From positions 124,001 to 188,000 of the forward strand of contig LNEM01000037.1 in the NCBI GenBank assembly GCA_001464955.1: 64,000 nucleotides of DNA, written 5' to 3'. The notes beneath the pieces are model-generated. The model did not search any database. It saw only the letters and a list, made by a program, of their open reading frames with translations, and was not told where the DNA came from. Each line of letters begins with the position of its first letter. Position 1 is the first letter of the stretch. Origin of the DNA: Rhizobiales bacterium Ga0077537. GTDB lineage: Bacteria; Pseudomonadota; Alphaproteobacteria; Rhizobiales; Hyphomicrobiaceae. This document shows positions 37,336 through 45,714 of this stretch, in pieces. The position numbers were made by a program, and so were the translations under genes.

Positions 37336-39180
37336 GTGCCCGTCCGTCAACTCAGCCCCGAGACCGTCAATCGCATCGCGGCCGGTGAGGTCATCGAGCG
37401 GCCGGCGAGCGTCGTGAAGGAACTCGTCGAGAACGCCATCGACGCAGGCGCGCGCGCCATCGAGGTGGTGACGGCGCTCGGCGGGCTCGGCCTTGTGCGC
37501 GTCACGGACGACGGCAGCGGCATGTCGGCGGCGGACCTCGCCCTCGCGGTGGAGCGGCACGCCACGTCGAAGCTCTCCGACGACGATCTGTTCAATATCG
37601 CGACGCTCGGCTTTCGCGGCGAGGCGCTGCCGTCGATCGGGTCGGTGGCGCTGCTCGCGATCAAGACGCGGCCGCGCGACGCGGAGAGCGGGCTCGAGAT
37701 CGTCGTAGATCGCGGCGCCAAGGGCGGCATCCGGCCGGCGGCGCTCAACTTCGGCACCAGCGTGGAAGTGCGGGAGCTTTTTTCGGCGACGCCGGCGCGG
37801 CTCAAGTTCATGAAGTCCGAGCGGGCCGAGAACATGGCCACGACCGAGACCGTGAAGCGGCTGGCCATGGCGCATCCCGAGGTCGCGTTCTCGCTGACGA
37901 CGGGCGAGCGGGCGGGCCTCGTGCTGCGTGCCGAGGGAGCAGGGCCGGCGGGGCTGCTCGCCCGGCTCGGGCGGATCATGGGGCGGGAATTTCTCGACGA
38001 CGCGGTGGCGCTCGACGGGGCGCGGGACGGCGTGCGCGTCAGCGGGTTCGCGGGGCTGCCGACGCTGCACCGGCCCGACACGGGGATGCAGCATCTCTTC
38101 GTCAACGGGCGGCCGGTGCGCGACCGGCTGATGCTCGGCGCGGTGCGCGCGGGCTACGGCGATCTGGTGCCGAAGGGCCGGCATCCGCTGGTGGCGCTGT
38201 TCGTCGATCTCGATCCGCGCGAGGTGGACGTCAACGTGCATCCGACCAAGGCCGAGGTGCGGTTCCGGGATGCGGCGACGGCGCGGGCGCTGATCGTCGG
38301 CGGGCTTCGGCATGCGCTGGAGGCCGCGGGGCATCGCGCGACGACGCTCGGCGGCATCCGGACGCTCGACACGATGGCGCGTGGGGCCGAAGCGGCGGGC
38401 GCGAGGATGGGACACGATGCGGGCGGCGTCGCGGCGATGGAGCGTGCGTCGGTGGCTGCTGGTTTCGCGCGGGCGGCGTACGACGCGCGGCCGTTTTCGG
38501 GTGGGCTCGGCGAAGCGATCCAGGCGCCGCTCGGCATGGACCTGCCGCCGTCCGCCGATACGTCGGCTGCGGTGGCTGCCGGTTCCGATGCGCTGGCCGA
38601 CCGGCCGCTGGGGGCGGCGAAGGCGCAACTGCACGACACCTACATCGTGGCGGAGACGCGCGGTTCGGTCGTCATCGTGGACCAGCACGCGGCGCACGAG
38701 CGGCTCGTCTATCAGCGCATGAAATCGATGCTGGCGGCGGGCGGCGTAGCGCGGCAGGGGCTGCTCATTCCGGAAATCGTCGAGATGGAGCCGGACGAGG
38801 TGGCGACGCTCACCGACTGGTCGCACGAACTCGCCGAACTCGGCCTCGCCATCGAGCCGTTCGGGCCGGGGGCGATCGCGGTGCGCGAGGTGCCGGCGCT
38901 GCTCGGGCGGGTGGACGCCAAGGGCCTCATCCGCGATCTCCTCGCCAACGTGCTATCCGGCGGCGGGACGGAGGCGCTCAAGGATCGGCTCGAGGCGGTG
39001 TGCGCGACCATGGCGTGCCACGGCAGCGTGCGCGCGGGGCGGCGACTGACGCCCGAGGAGATGAATGCGCTCCTCCGCGAGATGGAGGCGACGCCGTTCT
39101 CCGGCCAGTGCAATCACGGCCGGCCGACGTATGTGGAGCTGCGCCTCGGGGATATCGAGCGGTTGTTTGGGCGGAGGTAG
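37336..39180 (+). CDS. mutL: DNA mismatch repair protein MutL
   Basis: A protein of about 614 residues starting [34 protein letters not shown] ATPase motifs: [26 protein letters not shown]. The C-terminal dimerisation domain begins at [30 protein letters not shown] and ends with [17 protein letters not shown]. The endonuclease-type [11 protein letters not shown] and CNHGRP motifs of MutL homologs are present, consistent with a nicking MutL as in organisms without MutH. The GTG start follows a GAGGAGAAG site. mutL follows the M16 pair, as in other Hyphomicrobiales, with pgi and DUF1348 between. Confidence 0.95.
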   Translation: MPVRQLSPETVNRIAAGEVIERPASVVKELVENAIDAGARAIEVVTALGGLGLVRVTDDGSGMSAADLALAVERHATSKLSDDDLFNIATLGFRGEALPSIGSVALLAIKTRPRDAESGLEIVVDRGAKGGIRPAALNFGTSVEVRELFSATPARLKFMKSERAENMATTETVKRLAMAHPEVAFSLTTGERAGLVLRAEGAGPAGLLARLGRIMGREFLDDAVALDGARDGVRVSGFAGLPTLHRPDTGMQHLFVNGRPVRDRLMLGAVRAGYGDLVPKGRHPLVALFVDLDPREVDVNVHPTKAEVRFRDAATARALIVGGLRHALEAAGHRATTLGGIRTLDTMARGAEAAGARMGHDAGGVAAMERASVAAGFARAAYDARPFSGGLGEAIQAPLGMDLPPSADTSAAVAAGSDALADRPLGAAKAQLHDTYIVAETRGSVVIVDQHAAHERLVYQRMKSMLAAGGVARQGLLIPEIVEMEPDEVATLTDWSHELAELGLAIEPFGPGAIAVREVPALLGRVDAKGLIRDLLANVLSGGGTEALKDRLEAVCATMACHGSVRAGRRLTPEEMNALLREMEATPFSGQCNHGRPTYVELRLGDIERLFGRR

Positions 39181-39189
39181 GGGGGGGGA

Positions 39190-39567
39190 ATGCTCAGACT
39201 TGCTACATTGATGTTGCTTCTCGTGGGCGCGTGCGTCCCCTCGGTTCGCGCGCAATCAGAGCTTGAGAAGCTAGAGCAAATGCAGGAGTTAAAAACACTT
39301 CTTCGTGCGCTTGAGAAATCGAAGCGAAATGCGGACGAGGCCATTCAGGTAAAGGCATATCAGTGCATGAACGCAATTGGCGATAAGTCTTTCTGCGACT
39401 GCATCGCCTCGCACTTGCCGGGTGCACTAGACTTTCGCATTTATGTATCGATCCTGTCACAGACAAAGACTGCACTGAAGTATGAAAAGCGTTCCAGCAG
39501 GGATCGCGTTCTTATCGACAATGCTCGCATGGTTAGAGAGATTTGCGTGAACGCGCGTACGCCTTGA
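39190..39567 (+). CDS. Small secreted hypothetical protein
   Basis: A 125-residue protein with a signal peptide (MLRLATLMLLLVGACVPSVRAQ, cleavage near VRA-QS). The mature part is mostly helical, with a coiled-coil-like start (SELEKLEQMQELKTLLRALEKSK) and four cysteines (QCMN, FCDC, ICVN). No family is recognised. Base composition is visibly AT-richer than the neighbours, marking the beginning of an accessory island. It starts just after a run of nine G residues that follows the mutL stop and occupies the ribosome-binding position. Confidence 0.65.
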   Translation: MLRLATLMLLLVGACVPSVRAQSELEKLEQMQELKTLLRALEKSKRNADEAIQVKAYQCMNAIGDKSFCDCIASHLPGALDFRIYVSILSQTKTALKYEKRSSRDRVLIDNARMVREICVNARTP

Positions 39568-39701
39568 ATCGCGAGCAGGCCGAGCGCAAGCGACGTATGC
39601 ACAAGAACGGCAATCAACTCAAACCCGCCGCGCCCGTTGAGAGACAGAGCGCGGGTTGCGCGGGCTGGGTTCTGAGTGTTGCGGTTTTGCTCTGCGGTTG
39701 A
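39564..39701 (+). CDS. Possible 45-residue small membrane protein
   Basis: A short frame opens with TTG overlapping the stop of the preceding gene (TTGA). It encodes a basic N-terminus with NREQAERKRRMHKNGN and a C-terminal hydrophobic stretch, GWVLSVAVLLCG. A later ATG at 39597 is another possible start. Length and overlap are compatible with a coupled small ORF, but no homolog is recognised and chance is a real alternative. The remaining 70 bases before the repeat at 39775 hold only a run of nine C residues (39756-39764). Confidence 0.25.
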   Translation: MNREQAERKRRMHKNGNQLKPAAPVERQSAGCAGWVLSVAVLLCG

Positions 39702-39774
39702 GGCCGTCGCGGTCGGCTCGGGCGAGTGATGTCAAACGCTCATCGTGTTTCTGCGCCCCCCCCCACACCCAGAA

Positions 39775-39808
39775 GTGTCATCCTCGGGCTTGTCCCGAGG
39801 ACCCATCG
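39775..39808 (+). repeat. 34-bp inverted repeat, left copy (REP-type)
   Basis: A 34-bp unit with internal palindrome CCTCGGGCTTGTCCCGAGG. The right copy at 40971-41004 is its exact reverse complement. Similar palindromes of this CCTCGGG...CCCGAGG type are widespread in alphaproteobacterial genomes. An adjoining C-rich stretch (CCCCACACCC) is also partly repeated at the other copy. It sits just downstream of the AbiTii gene. Confidence 0.9.
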
Positions 39809-39918
39809 AGCCGCTGGCTCTGGGGGTGGAGAAGAGGGAATGGGAGCAGGTTTCGGTGCAGCTTCCGCCGAGGTCGCTCCGCCATAGTCTTAACGCACTG
39901 TCGGGAGACGATGTTACC

Positions 39919-40809
39919 CTATTTCCAACCGTAGAATTTAGAAATAAAGTCCGCTAGCAATGATCCAGCGGCGCCAGTCCCTATCGTCCAAGTACCATCT
40001 GCGGCCTTGGACACCATCTTGCCAATCCATTCTGCAACTTTGGGACCGACCTTGCCGACAGACGAAGGCGATTCAAACTCCACCGCCTTCTGCAAAGCGA
40101 CAATGTCGGATTCGTCGATGCCGCTCCCGCGCAATGCATTTGCTAGGGATAAAAAATCCCGAGTCTTTACACTCACCGAAACATTCGAATTATTTGCCGC
40201 ACCAACAACATTTGCTGGCCCATAAATAGTTGTATTGAATATCTGATTTACACGATCTGATTTTTGCGGCATCGAATTATCCTCTTTTGCCGCCTCCGGA
40301 AATGCCTTCTCCAAATCGAGCGCGAACTTGAGTATTCGGGTTCGCACGCTGTCTGTGATGTGCTTAACCTTACCGGCACTGATTTCGCACCAGGCGGCGA
40401 GAATGGTCATTTCGGTAAATTTTTGCGACATTAGATAGCCGACTAGGTTTCCAACTTGGAAGCTGAGTGTCGCTTCTCCTTTGGCAAGATACTCTTCAAT
40501 TTCCCCAATACTGTCTCGATATTGGTGCTGCGTGAATTTCTTTCCGTTGGCGTCCAAGAACTCAGGCGGCACGACCCACCCGTTTGCTTGCTTGGTGATG
40601 TCCATCATGTTGACCTTGATCAGCATCGAAAAATGCCGATAGTCAGGAACTGGTACATCTGCAGGATAGCCGTTGAGTTCCCACTCAACCCATTCTGCCG
40701 CGGGCTTGCTATCCAGCTTGGCCGCTAGTACCATGCATTTGCGGAGCAGAGTGCTGGTCGGCATTTGGTCGCCGCTCGCTCCAGCAACAATTTCTTGCAA
40801 CAAACTCAT
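39919..40809 (-). CDS. AbiTii domain-containing protein (putative phage defence)
   Basis: A 296-residue cytoplasmic protein. The N-terminal part, SLLQEIVAGASGDQMPTSTL followed by LLRKCMVLAAKLDSKPAAEW and WELNGYPADVPVPDYR, matches the AbiTii domain, found in abortive-infection-type systems. The C-terminal region has a short repetitive beta segment (IYGPANVVGAANNSNVSVSV) and a final Gly/Ala-rich tail (GTWTIGTGAAGSLLADFI). It is AT-rich compared with all flanking genes, has a GGGAG site before ATG 40809, and lies alone between two identical inverted repeats. No nuclease or toxin residues can be assigned; a defence role is inferred from the domain. Confidence 0.78.
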   Translation of the reverse strand: MSLLQEIVAGASGDQMPTSTLLRKCMVLAAKLDSKPAAEWVEWELNGYPADVPVPDYRHFSMLIKVNMMDITKQANGWVVPPEFLDANGKKFTQHQYRDSIGEIEEYLAKGEATLSFQVGNLVGYLMSQKFTEMTILAAWCEISAGKVKHITDSVRTRILKFALDLEKAFPEAAKEDNSMPQKSDRVNQIFNTTIYGPANVVGAANNSNVSVSVKTRDFLSLANALRGSGIDESDIVALQKAVEFESPSSVGKVGPKVAEWIGKMVSKAADGTWTIGTGAAGSLLADFISKFYGWK

Positions 40810-40856
40810 TGCAATTCTCCCAAGTCCGAGATCAACAACTAATGTATAAGCTTAGA

Positions 40857-40884
40857 TCATAGTGTAACACTGGTAAATACGAAC
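40857..40884 (-). promoter_or_regulatory. Candidate promoter of AbiTii gene
   Basis: On the minus strand, TATGAT (complement of 40857-40862) lies about 48 bases upstream of the start, in an AT-rich stretch. A -35 at 16-bp spacing (TTCGTA) is only a half match. The assignment rests mainly on composition and position. Confidence 0.3.
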
Positions 40885-40970
40885 GAAAGTTCTCTTGATC
40901 TGTGGAAAAATCAACTCTTATACGATTTCACGACCGCTCCAAATCAAACTCCACGTTCGCATGTGCGGAG

Positions 40971-41004
40971 CGATGGGTCCTCGGGACAAGCCCGAGGATG
41001 ACAC
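40971..41004 (-). repeat. 34-bp inverted repeat, right copy (REP-type)
   Basis: Exact reverse complement of 39775-39808, on the far side of the AbiTii gene. Beyond it, GTGGGTGGGG continues the partial similarity to the C-rich flank of the left copy. The remaining 100 bases to the SDR gene have no recognisable feature. Confidence 0.9.
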
Positions 41005-41103
41005 CTGTGGGTGGGGCGGCCGGGGTGGGTTCAGTCTCCGCTTCTCGACGGTGAACAGATCGGGTCGATCGGTGCTGCCTCGGTCCGGCTCAATCGCCCC
41101 CCA

Positions 41104-41859
41104 TCACCCCACATAACTGCCGCCGTTGCAGTCGAGGATGGCGCCGGAGACGTAGGAGGCGGCGGGGGTGAGGAGCATCGTGATCATCCACGCGATCTCC
41201 TCGGGCTCGCCCATGCGGCCGCGTGGCAGCGCCTGCGGATCGATCAGCGAGCCGGCCGTCATGGCCGTCCGCACGGGGCCGGGCGCGATGCCGTTGACCA
41301 GCACGCCGCGGCCGATGGCGCTCCGCGAGAGCCAGCGCACCACGGTGTGCAGCGCGCCCTTCGAGGCCGCGTAGTCGACGGGCGTTTTCGTGGACGTGCC
41401 GCCGGTGCGTCCCGCGACGGAGCCGATCAGCACGATCGCGCCGCCGCCGCGCTCCGCCATGTGGTCGGCGAAGACGCTGCCGAGCGTGATCGGCACCAGC
41501 ACGTTGATGTCCATGGTGCGCTGGAATCGGGCGCGGACGTCGGACGCCTGCATCAGGGGCTTGCCCACGATGATGCCGGCGCAGTGGGCGAGGCCGTGGC
41601 AGGGGCCGGTCGCGAGCAGCGCCTCGGCGAAGCCGTCGGACGTCAGGTCGCCTTCGTGGATGTCGACTTTCGTGCCGCCGGCGCGGAGCGTGGCCGCGAC
41701 CTCGGCCAATGGCTCGCGGTCGGTCAGCAGGAGGTCGGCGCCGAGTTCGGCGGCGGCGTTTGCGGTCGCGCGGCCGATGCCGTTCGCGGCGCCCGTGATG
41801 CAGATGCGCCGGCCGGCGAGGCTCAACGCGGCGGGCAGGGGGCGGGCTGTGGCGGTCAT
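41104..41859 (-). CDS. SDR family oxidoreductase
   Basis: A 251-residue classical short-chain dehydrogenase. The cofactor motif ITGAANGIGRAT is at the N-terminus, the NAG-like structural motif is HCAGI, the catalytic Ser falls in VLIGSVAGRTGG, and the YxxxK pair is in VDYAASKGAL. NGIAPGPVRTAM and the C-terminal SYVSGAILDCNGGSYVG are typical. The presence of LLLTDREPL with acidic D after beta-2 suggests NAD(H) preference. ATG 41859 is chosen; an upstream ATG at 41907 is possible. The substrate is unknown. It is not operonic with the EamA gene (85-base gap). Confidence 0.9.
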   Translation of the reverse strand: MTATARPLPAALSLAGRRICITGAANGIGRATANAAAELGADLLLTDREPLAEVAATLRAGGTKVDIHEGDLTSDGFAEALLATGPCHGLAHCAGIIVGKPLMQASDVRARFQRTMDINVLVPITLGSVFADHMAERGGGAIVLIGSVAGRTGGTSTKTPVDYAASKGALHTVVRWLSRSAIGRGVLVNGIAPGPVRTAMTAGSLIDPQALPRGRMGEPEEIAWMITMLLTPAASYVSGAILDCNGGSYVG

Positions 41860-41944
41860 GGCGGCGATCCTTCGTGCAGGGGGCGTTTGCGCGAGAGCGG
41901 ACGCCATGATCGCCGCGGCAAGGCCGAGGTTGTCAACTTGTGCG

Positions 41945-42916
41945 TCAGGTGGGCCGGCGGCCGCCCGCGATGACCAGCGCCACGCCAACGATGATGCCCG
42001 CCAACGCCGGCACCACCCGCCAGTCGACCGGGATCGCACGTAGGAGGCCGGCGCGGACGGCGATCTCCTGCACGGCGAGCGTCACGACGGGGATCAATGC
42101 GGTGGTGGCGACGAAGCGCTCGGTGCCGAGTTTCACGACGACCGAGAAGCCCAGATACTGCATGGCGGTCAGCACCAGCGCGCCGATGAAGAGGCCGAGC
42201 AGGATCGCGGGCCGGTGCATGAGATCATCGACGGTCGGCAGCCAGCGCGGCGGCGCAAACAAGCCCTCGGCAGCGGCGGTCATGGCTGTGGCGAGAAGCG
42301 CGCCGCCGATGAGGCATGCGAGCAGCAGCACGAGGCCCGTCACGCGCATCTTCTCGGGGACGCTCACGGCGGCGCGGTTCCACGGATGGCTCTCGGCTGC
42401 GAAGGCGCGGCCTGTCATGATGAAGCCGCAGATGGCGCCGAGCGCGAGGCCGAGCCAGGGCGCCGCAGACTCCATGCGCGGCACGTACCAGAGGATCGTC
42501 GCGACGATGACCGCATTGCCGACGAGGCCCAGCAGCGAGGGTCGGCGGCCGGCGACGAGGAAACCCAGCAGCATGGCGACCGGTACGCCGAGGCGCACGA
42601 GGACGCTGCCGTCGGCAGGCGTCACGTGGCCGAGGAGGACGTAGTAGACCGCCTCCATGGCAATGATGCCGCCGCCGACGACGAGGCTCAGCGGGTGGGC
42701 CAGGATGCGGCGCCAGTCGGGGCCGAGGCCGCTCACGGCGAGAAGCGACAGGGCGGCGACGGGCATGGCCCACACGAGCATGGCGACGGGGTGGACGCCG
42801 GTCTGCTGACCGACGCCGTAGGAGACGTTGAGGACGGCCAGCATCAGGGCGAAGAGGACCGCCTCGACCCAGCCACTGACCCCGGCGGCCCCCGCGCGCG
42901 GGGCGGGCGCGGTCAC
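41945..42916 (-). CDS. EamA/DMT family transporter
   Basis: A protein of about 323 residues with roughly ten hydrophobic helices (for example VEAVLFALMLAVLNVSYGVGQ, LLGFLVAGRRPSLLGLVGNAVIV and VPALAGIIVGVALVIAGGRR). It fits the drug/metabolite transporter (EamA) pattern of two five-helix repeats. The substrate is unknown. The GTG start at 42916 overlaps the rsmD stop by four bases (GTGA), so it is coupled to the rsmD-rluB unit. Confidence 0.8.
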   Translation of the reverse strand: MTAPAPRAGAAGVSGWVEAVLFALMLAVLNVSYGVGQQTGVHPVAMLVWAMPVAALSLLAVSGLGPDWRRILAHPLSLVVGGGIIAMEAVYYVLLGHVTPADGSVLVRLGVPVAMLLGFLVAGRRPSLLGLVGNAVIVATILWYVPRMESAAPWLGLALGAICGFIMTGRAFAAESHPWNRAAVSVPEKMRVTGLVLLLACLIGGALLATAMTAAAEGLFAPPRWLPTVDDLMHRPAILLGLFIGALVLTAMQYLGFSVVVKLGTERFVATTALIPVVTLAVQEIAVRAGLLRAIPVDWRVVPALAGIIVGVALVIAGGRRPT

Positions 42917-43497
42917 GGGGACGGTTCCGGATCGGCGGGCGGCGCCCAGTGGGCGAAATGGACTTCCGTGTCGCCCCAACGACGGCTGGCGATGAGCGTG
43001 AAGCCGGGCGGCCACGCGATGGGCGTGCCGGCGCGTTCCTCCAGCACGACCAGCGCGCCGGGATCGAGCCAGCCGCCGGCCGCCGCGCTCGCAAGTGCCG
43101 CCTCGCCGAGGCCCTTGCCGTAGGGGGGATCGGCCATGACGAGGCCGAAGCGCTCGCGCGGGAGGGCGGGGCCGAGCGTCGTCGCATCGCGGCGGTAGAT
43201 GCGGGTGGTGCCGGTCAGGCCGAAGGCCTCGATGTTGCGGCGGATGAGGCCGCGGGCGGTGGCGTCTTCCTCGACGAAGAGGCAGAACGCCGCGCCTCGC
43301 GACAGGGCCTCGAGGCCCAGCGCGCCGGTGCCGGAGAAGAGATCGAGAACGCGGCAGCCGGTGATCGTGAAGCCGTCGACGCCGTGGGCCAGGATGTTGA
43401 AGGCGGCCTCGCGGACGCGGTCGCTGGTCGGGCGGATGGCGCCATCGGCGGGCGTGGCAATGGCGCGGCCACGCAAGGTGCCGGCGACGATCCTCAC
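42913..43497 (-). CDS. rsmD: 16S rRNA (guanine(966)-N(2))-methyltransferase RsmD
   Basis: A 194-residue SAM-dependent methyltransferase. It opens MRIVAGTLRGRAI with the typical RsmD motif RPTSDRVREAAFNIL. The SAM-binding loop is VLDLFSGTGALGLEALSRGA and the catalytic motif is MADPPYG. It methylates G966 in helix 31 of 16S rRNA. The GTG start overlaps the stop of the pseudouridine synthase gene. The pairing with the synthase is conserved in alphaproteobacteria. Confidence 0.94.
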   Translation of the reverse strand: MRIVAGTLRGRAIATPADGAIRPTSDRVREAAFNILAHGVDGFTITGCRVLDLFSGTGALGLEALSRGAAFCLFVEEDATARGLIRRNIEAFGLTGTTRIYRRDATTLGPALPRERFGLVMADPPYGKGLGEAALASAAAGGWLDPGALVVLEERAGTPIAWPPGFTLIASRRWGDTEVHFAHWAPPADPEPSP

Positions 43498-44726
43498 GGG
43501 GTGTCGTCTCCCGGCTTCGGCTTGCGGGGCCGAGCGGCGGGCGCACGGGCCGAATCTTTGGCCGGGTCACGGGCTGCCCCTTGCGCCGAGTCCCGCGCTG
43601 ATCCCGGCGCCGGGTCCCGCGCGGCGTTTCGCGCCGGGTCCCGCGCGGCGTCACGGGCTGTATTGCGGCGGTCGCGGTCGGCGTCGACCTGCTCCATCAG
43701 GCCCAACTCGCGTGCGAGGAGCGGGCCGAGCTGATCGAGAAGGACGCGGCGGCGCACGATCTCGACCTCGCCGGGCGGCAAGTCGAGAAGCTGGAAGGGG
43801 CCGTAGGAGATGCGAATCAGGCGGTTGACCTCGAGGCCGAGGGCCGCAAGCACATTGCGCACCTCGCGGTTCTTGCCTTCGCGGAGGCCGAGGGTCAGCC
43901 AGACGTTGGCGCCCTGCTCCTTGTCGAGCGTCGCCTCGATGGGGCCGTAACGGACGCCCTCGACCTCGATGCCGTCCTTCAGCTTCTCGAGGGCGGCGGC
44001 GGAGATGCGGCCGTGGGCGCGAACGCGATAGCGGCGGAGCCAACCGGTCGAGGGCAGCTCCAGGTGGCGGGCGAGCGCGCCATCGTTGGTGACGAGGAGA
44101 AGGCCTTCCGAGGTGACGTCGAGGCGGCCCACCGAGATGACACGGCCCAGCGCCGGCGGCAGCTTGTCGAACACGGTCTCGCGGCCTTCGGGATCGCGGT
44201 GCGTCGTGACGAGGCCGCGGGGCTTGTGATAGCGCCAGAGCTTCGGCGGCTCGACGCCGGGCAGCGGCTGGCCGTCGACGAGGACGCGGTCCGTCGGCGC
44301 CACGTCGAGGGCCGGCGAGCGGATGACGTAGCCGTTCACGGCGACGCGGCCGTCGGCGATCCAGCGTTCGGCATCGCGGCGCGAGCAGAGGCCGGCGCGG
44401 GCCATGGCCTTGGCGATGCGCATGGGCTCGGCGGGCGCACCGGCGAGCGTGGCGTCGCGGGCTTCGGGGTGCGCCTCGGGACGGGCGGGGCGCTGGCGCG
44501 GGCGGAGGTTGCGGGACGGGGCGACGCGGGGTTTGCCCTGCCGCATCTCGACGGCCGGGACCGCCGGTTCACGGTCCGGCGCGGTGGCGCCAGCGCGCTT
44601 CGACGGGCCGCCGAGGCGGGGGGGACGCGCATCGCCGCGCGGCTCGGGGCGGCCGGACCGTGCGTCACGGTCGGCGCGCGGGCCGCGGGAACGGTCGCCG
44701 CGGCGCTCATCTCGATCGGTGGTCAT
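43494..44726 (-). CDS. rluB: Pseudouridine synthase, RluB/RsuA family
   Basis: A 410-residue rRNA pseudouridine synthase. A disordered basic N-terminus of about 100 residues (RGDRSRGPRADRD...) precedes an S4 RNA-binding domain, RIAKAMARAGLCSRRDAERW. The catalytic domain follows with the Asp motif GRLDVTSEGLLLVTNDG and GKNREVRNVLAALGLEVNRL. Members isomerise a specific uridine in 23S (RluB/RluE) or 16S (RsuA) rRNA; RluB is the most likely but not proven. The C-terminal about 60 residues are an Ala/Arg/Asp/Pro repeat (ARDPARNAARDPAPG) encoded by 20-bp direct repeats at 43607 and 43631. Confidence 0.88.
   Translation of the reverse strand: MTTDRDERRGDRSRGPRADRDARSGRPEPRGDARPPRLGGPSKRAGATAPDREPAVPAVEMRQGKPRVAPSRNLRPRQRPARPEAHPEARDATLAGAPAEPMRIAKAMARAGLCSRRDAERWIADGRVAVNGYVIRSPALDVAPTDRVLVDGQPLPGVEPPKLWRYHKPRGLVTTHRDPEGRETVFDKLPPALGRVISVGRLDVTSEGLLLVTNDGALARHLELPSTGWLRRYRVRAHGRISAAALEKLKDGIEVEGVRYGPIEATLDKEQGANVWLTLGLREGKNREVRNVLAALGLEVNRLIRISYGPFQLLDLPPGEVEIVRRRVLLDQLGPLLARELGLMEQVDADRDRRNTARDAARDPARNAARDPAPGSARDSAQGAARDPAKDSARAPAARPRKPKPGDDTP
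43607..43650 (-). repeat. 20-bp direct repeats in rluB 3' end
   Basis: Two identical 20-bp copies (43607-43626 and 43631-43650) at a 24-bp period, equal to eight codons. They encode part of the AARDPA repeats of the disordered tail and are consistent with in-frame repeat expansion. Confidence 0.85.
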
Positions 44727-44777
44727 GGGTCGGCAAATTCCAATGGGCGGACGCTCTCTGGCGCCCCGGCGACTCCC

Positions 44778-45596
44778 TCATCGGCCGGGGTCGCCTTCGG
44801 AGCGGATATTGAGCACGCGACCGCAGTGCTTGCAATGGACGGCGTCGGCATCGTGACGCTCGAGGCCGCAGTCTGGACAGGGAAAACGCACGGCCGCAGG
44901 GCGGAAAATGGCCTGGATCAGGCGCAGGAAGAGGCCGAAGCCCAGGATCATAATGGCCACGGCCAGAAGGCGGCCGGCCGTATCGCGCATGATGATGTCG
45001 CCGAAACCCGTCGTCGTCAGCGTCGTGACCGTGAAGTAGAGCGCGTCGACGTAGTTGTTGATGCCGGGATTGATGCGCACCTGCAGCACGTAGACGATCG
45101 ACGACATCACGAAGACGAAGACGGCGAGCTTGACCGAAGCGTCGATGACATCCTCGTGCCGGCGGAAGAAGGGCCAGCTCTCTCGCAGGTCGCGGAGCAC
45201 GTGATAGGAGTGCAGCAGCCGCATGAAGCGCAGCACGCGCAGGAAGAGGGCGCTCTCGTTGAACAGCGGCACCAGCAGGGAGCCGATGACGACGAGGTCG
45301 GCCCAGGTGGCCGGCTGGCGGAAGAACTTCCAGCGCAGGTCGTAGATCCAGAGGCGCAGGAACCATTCGCCGATCAGAAAGGCGGCGACGACGAGATCCG
45401 TCACGCGATGCCACCACGACTGGTAATAGAACGAGCCCACGATGAAATAGACGATGAGCGCGATGTCGATCACGAGCATCGTGATGCGGAATTGACGGGC
45501 GGCCGCGTCGTTGCCGAAATAGAGGCGACGCAGGCGGGAGCGCATCCGGTTCAGTGGGCTCGCTGCGGGCCGGGGCTGGCTGTCGTTCGGCGGCAT
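44778..45596 (-). CDS. Voltage-gated-type potassium channel with C-terminal zinc ribbon
   Basis: A membrane protein of about 272 residues with six helices. S4 resembles a voltage sensor (FLRVLRFMRLLHSYHVL). The pore loop carries the selectivity filter TLTTTGFGDI between S5 and S6. After S6 a short soluble tail has a four-cysteine ribbon, CPDCGLERHDADAVHCKHCGRVL. Tetrameric K+ channels of this class set membrane potential; a zinc ribbon as regulator is inferred. ATG 45596 is chosen, since the upstream extension is tadA antisense. It lies between the rluB gene and tadA, transcribed toward rluB. Confidence 0.88.
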   Translation of the reverse strand: MPPNDSQPRPAASPLNRMRSRLRRLYFGNDAAARQFRITMLVIDIALIVYFIVGSFYYQSWWHRVTDLVVAAFLIGEWFLRLWIYDLRWKFFRQPATWADLVVIGSLLVPLFNESALFLRVLRFMRLLHSYHVLRDLRESWPFFRRHEDVIDASVKLAVFVFVMSSIVYVLQVRINPGINNYVDALYFTVTTLTTTGFGDIIMRDTAGRLLAVAIMILGFGLFLRLIQAIFRPAAVRFPCPDCGLERHDADAVHCKHCGRVLNIRSEGDPGR

Positions 45597-45714
45597 CGCG
45601 GGGCTTTCGTCCGAGCGCGTTGGAGATGACCCGGCCTCAGCGCAGGGCCAGGTGCACTGTGGGCTGATTTGGTTACCCGGAGGTTGCGCCATAGCGAGGA
45701 TGCAAGACGCAGAC

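Noticed and set aside
39190..41004. Island as an integrative element with integrase
   Set aside because: No integrase, transposase or attachment-site gene context (tRNA) is present; only the repeats and composition mark it.
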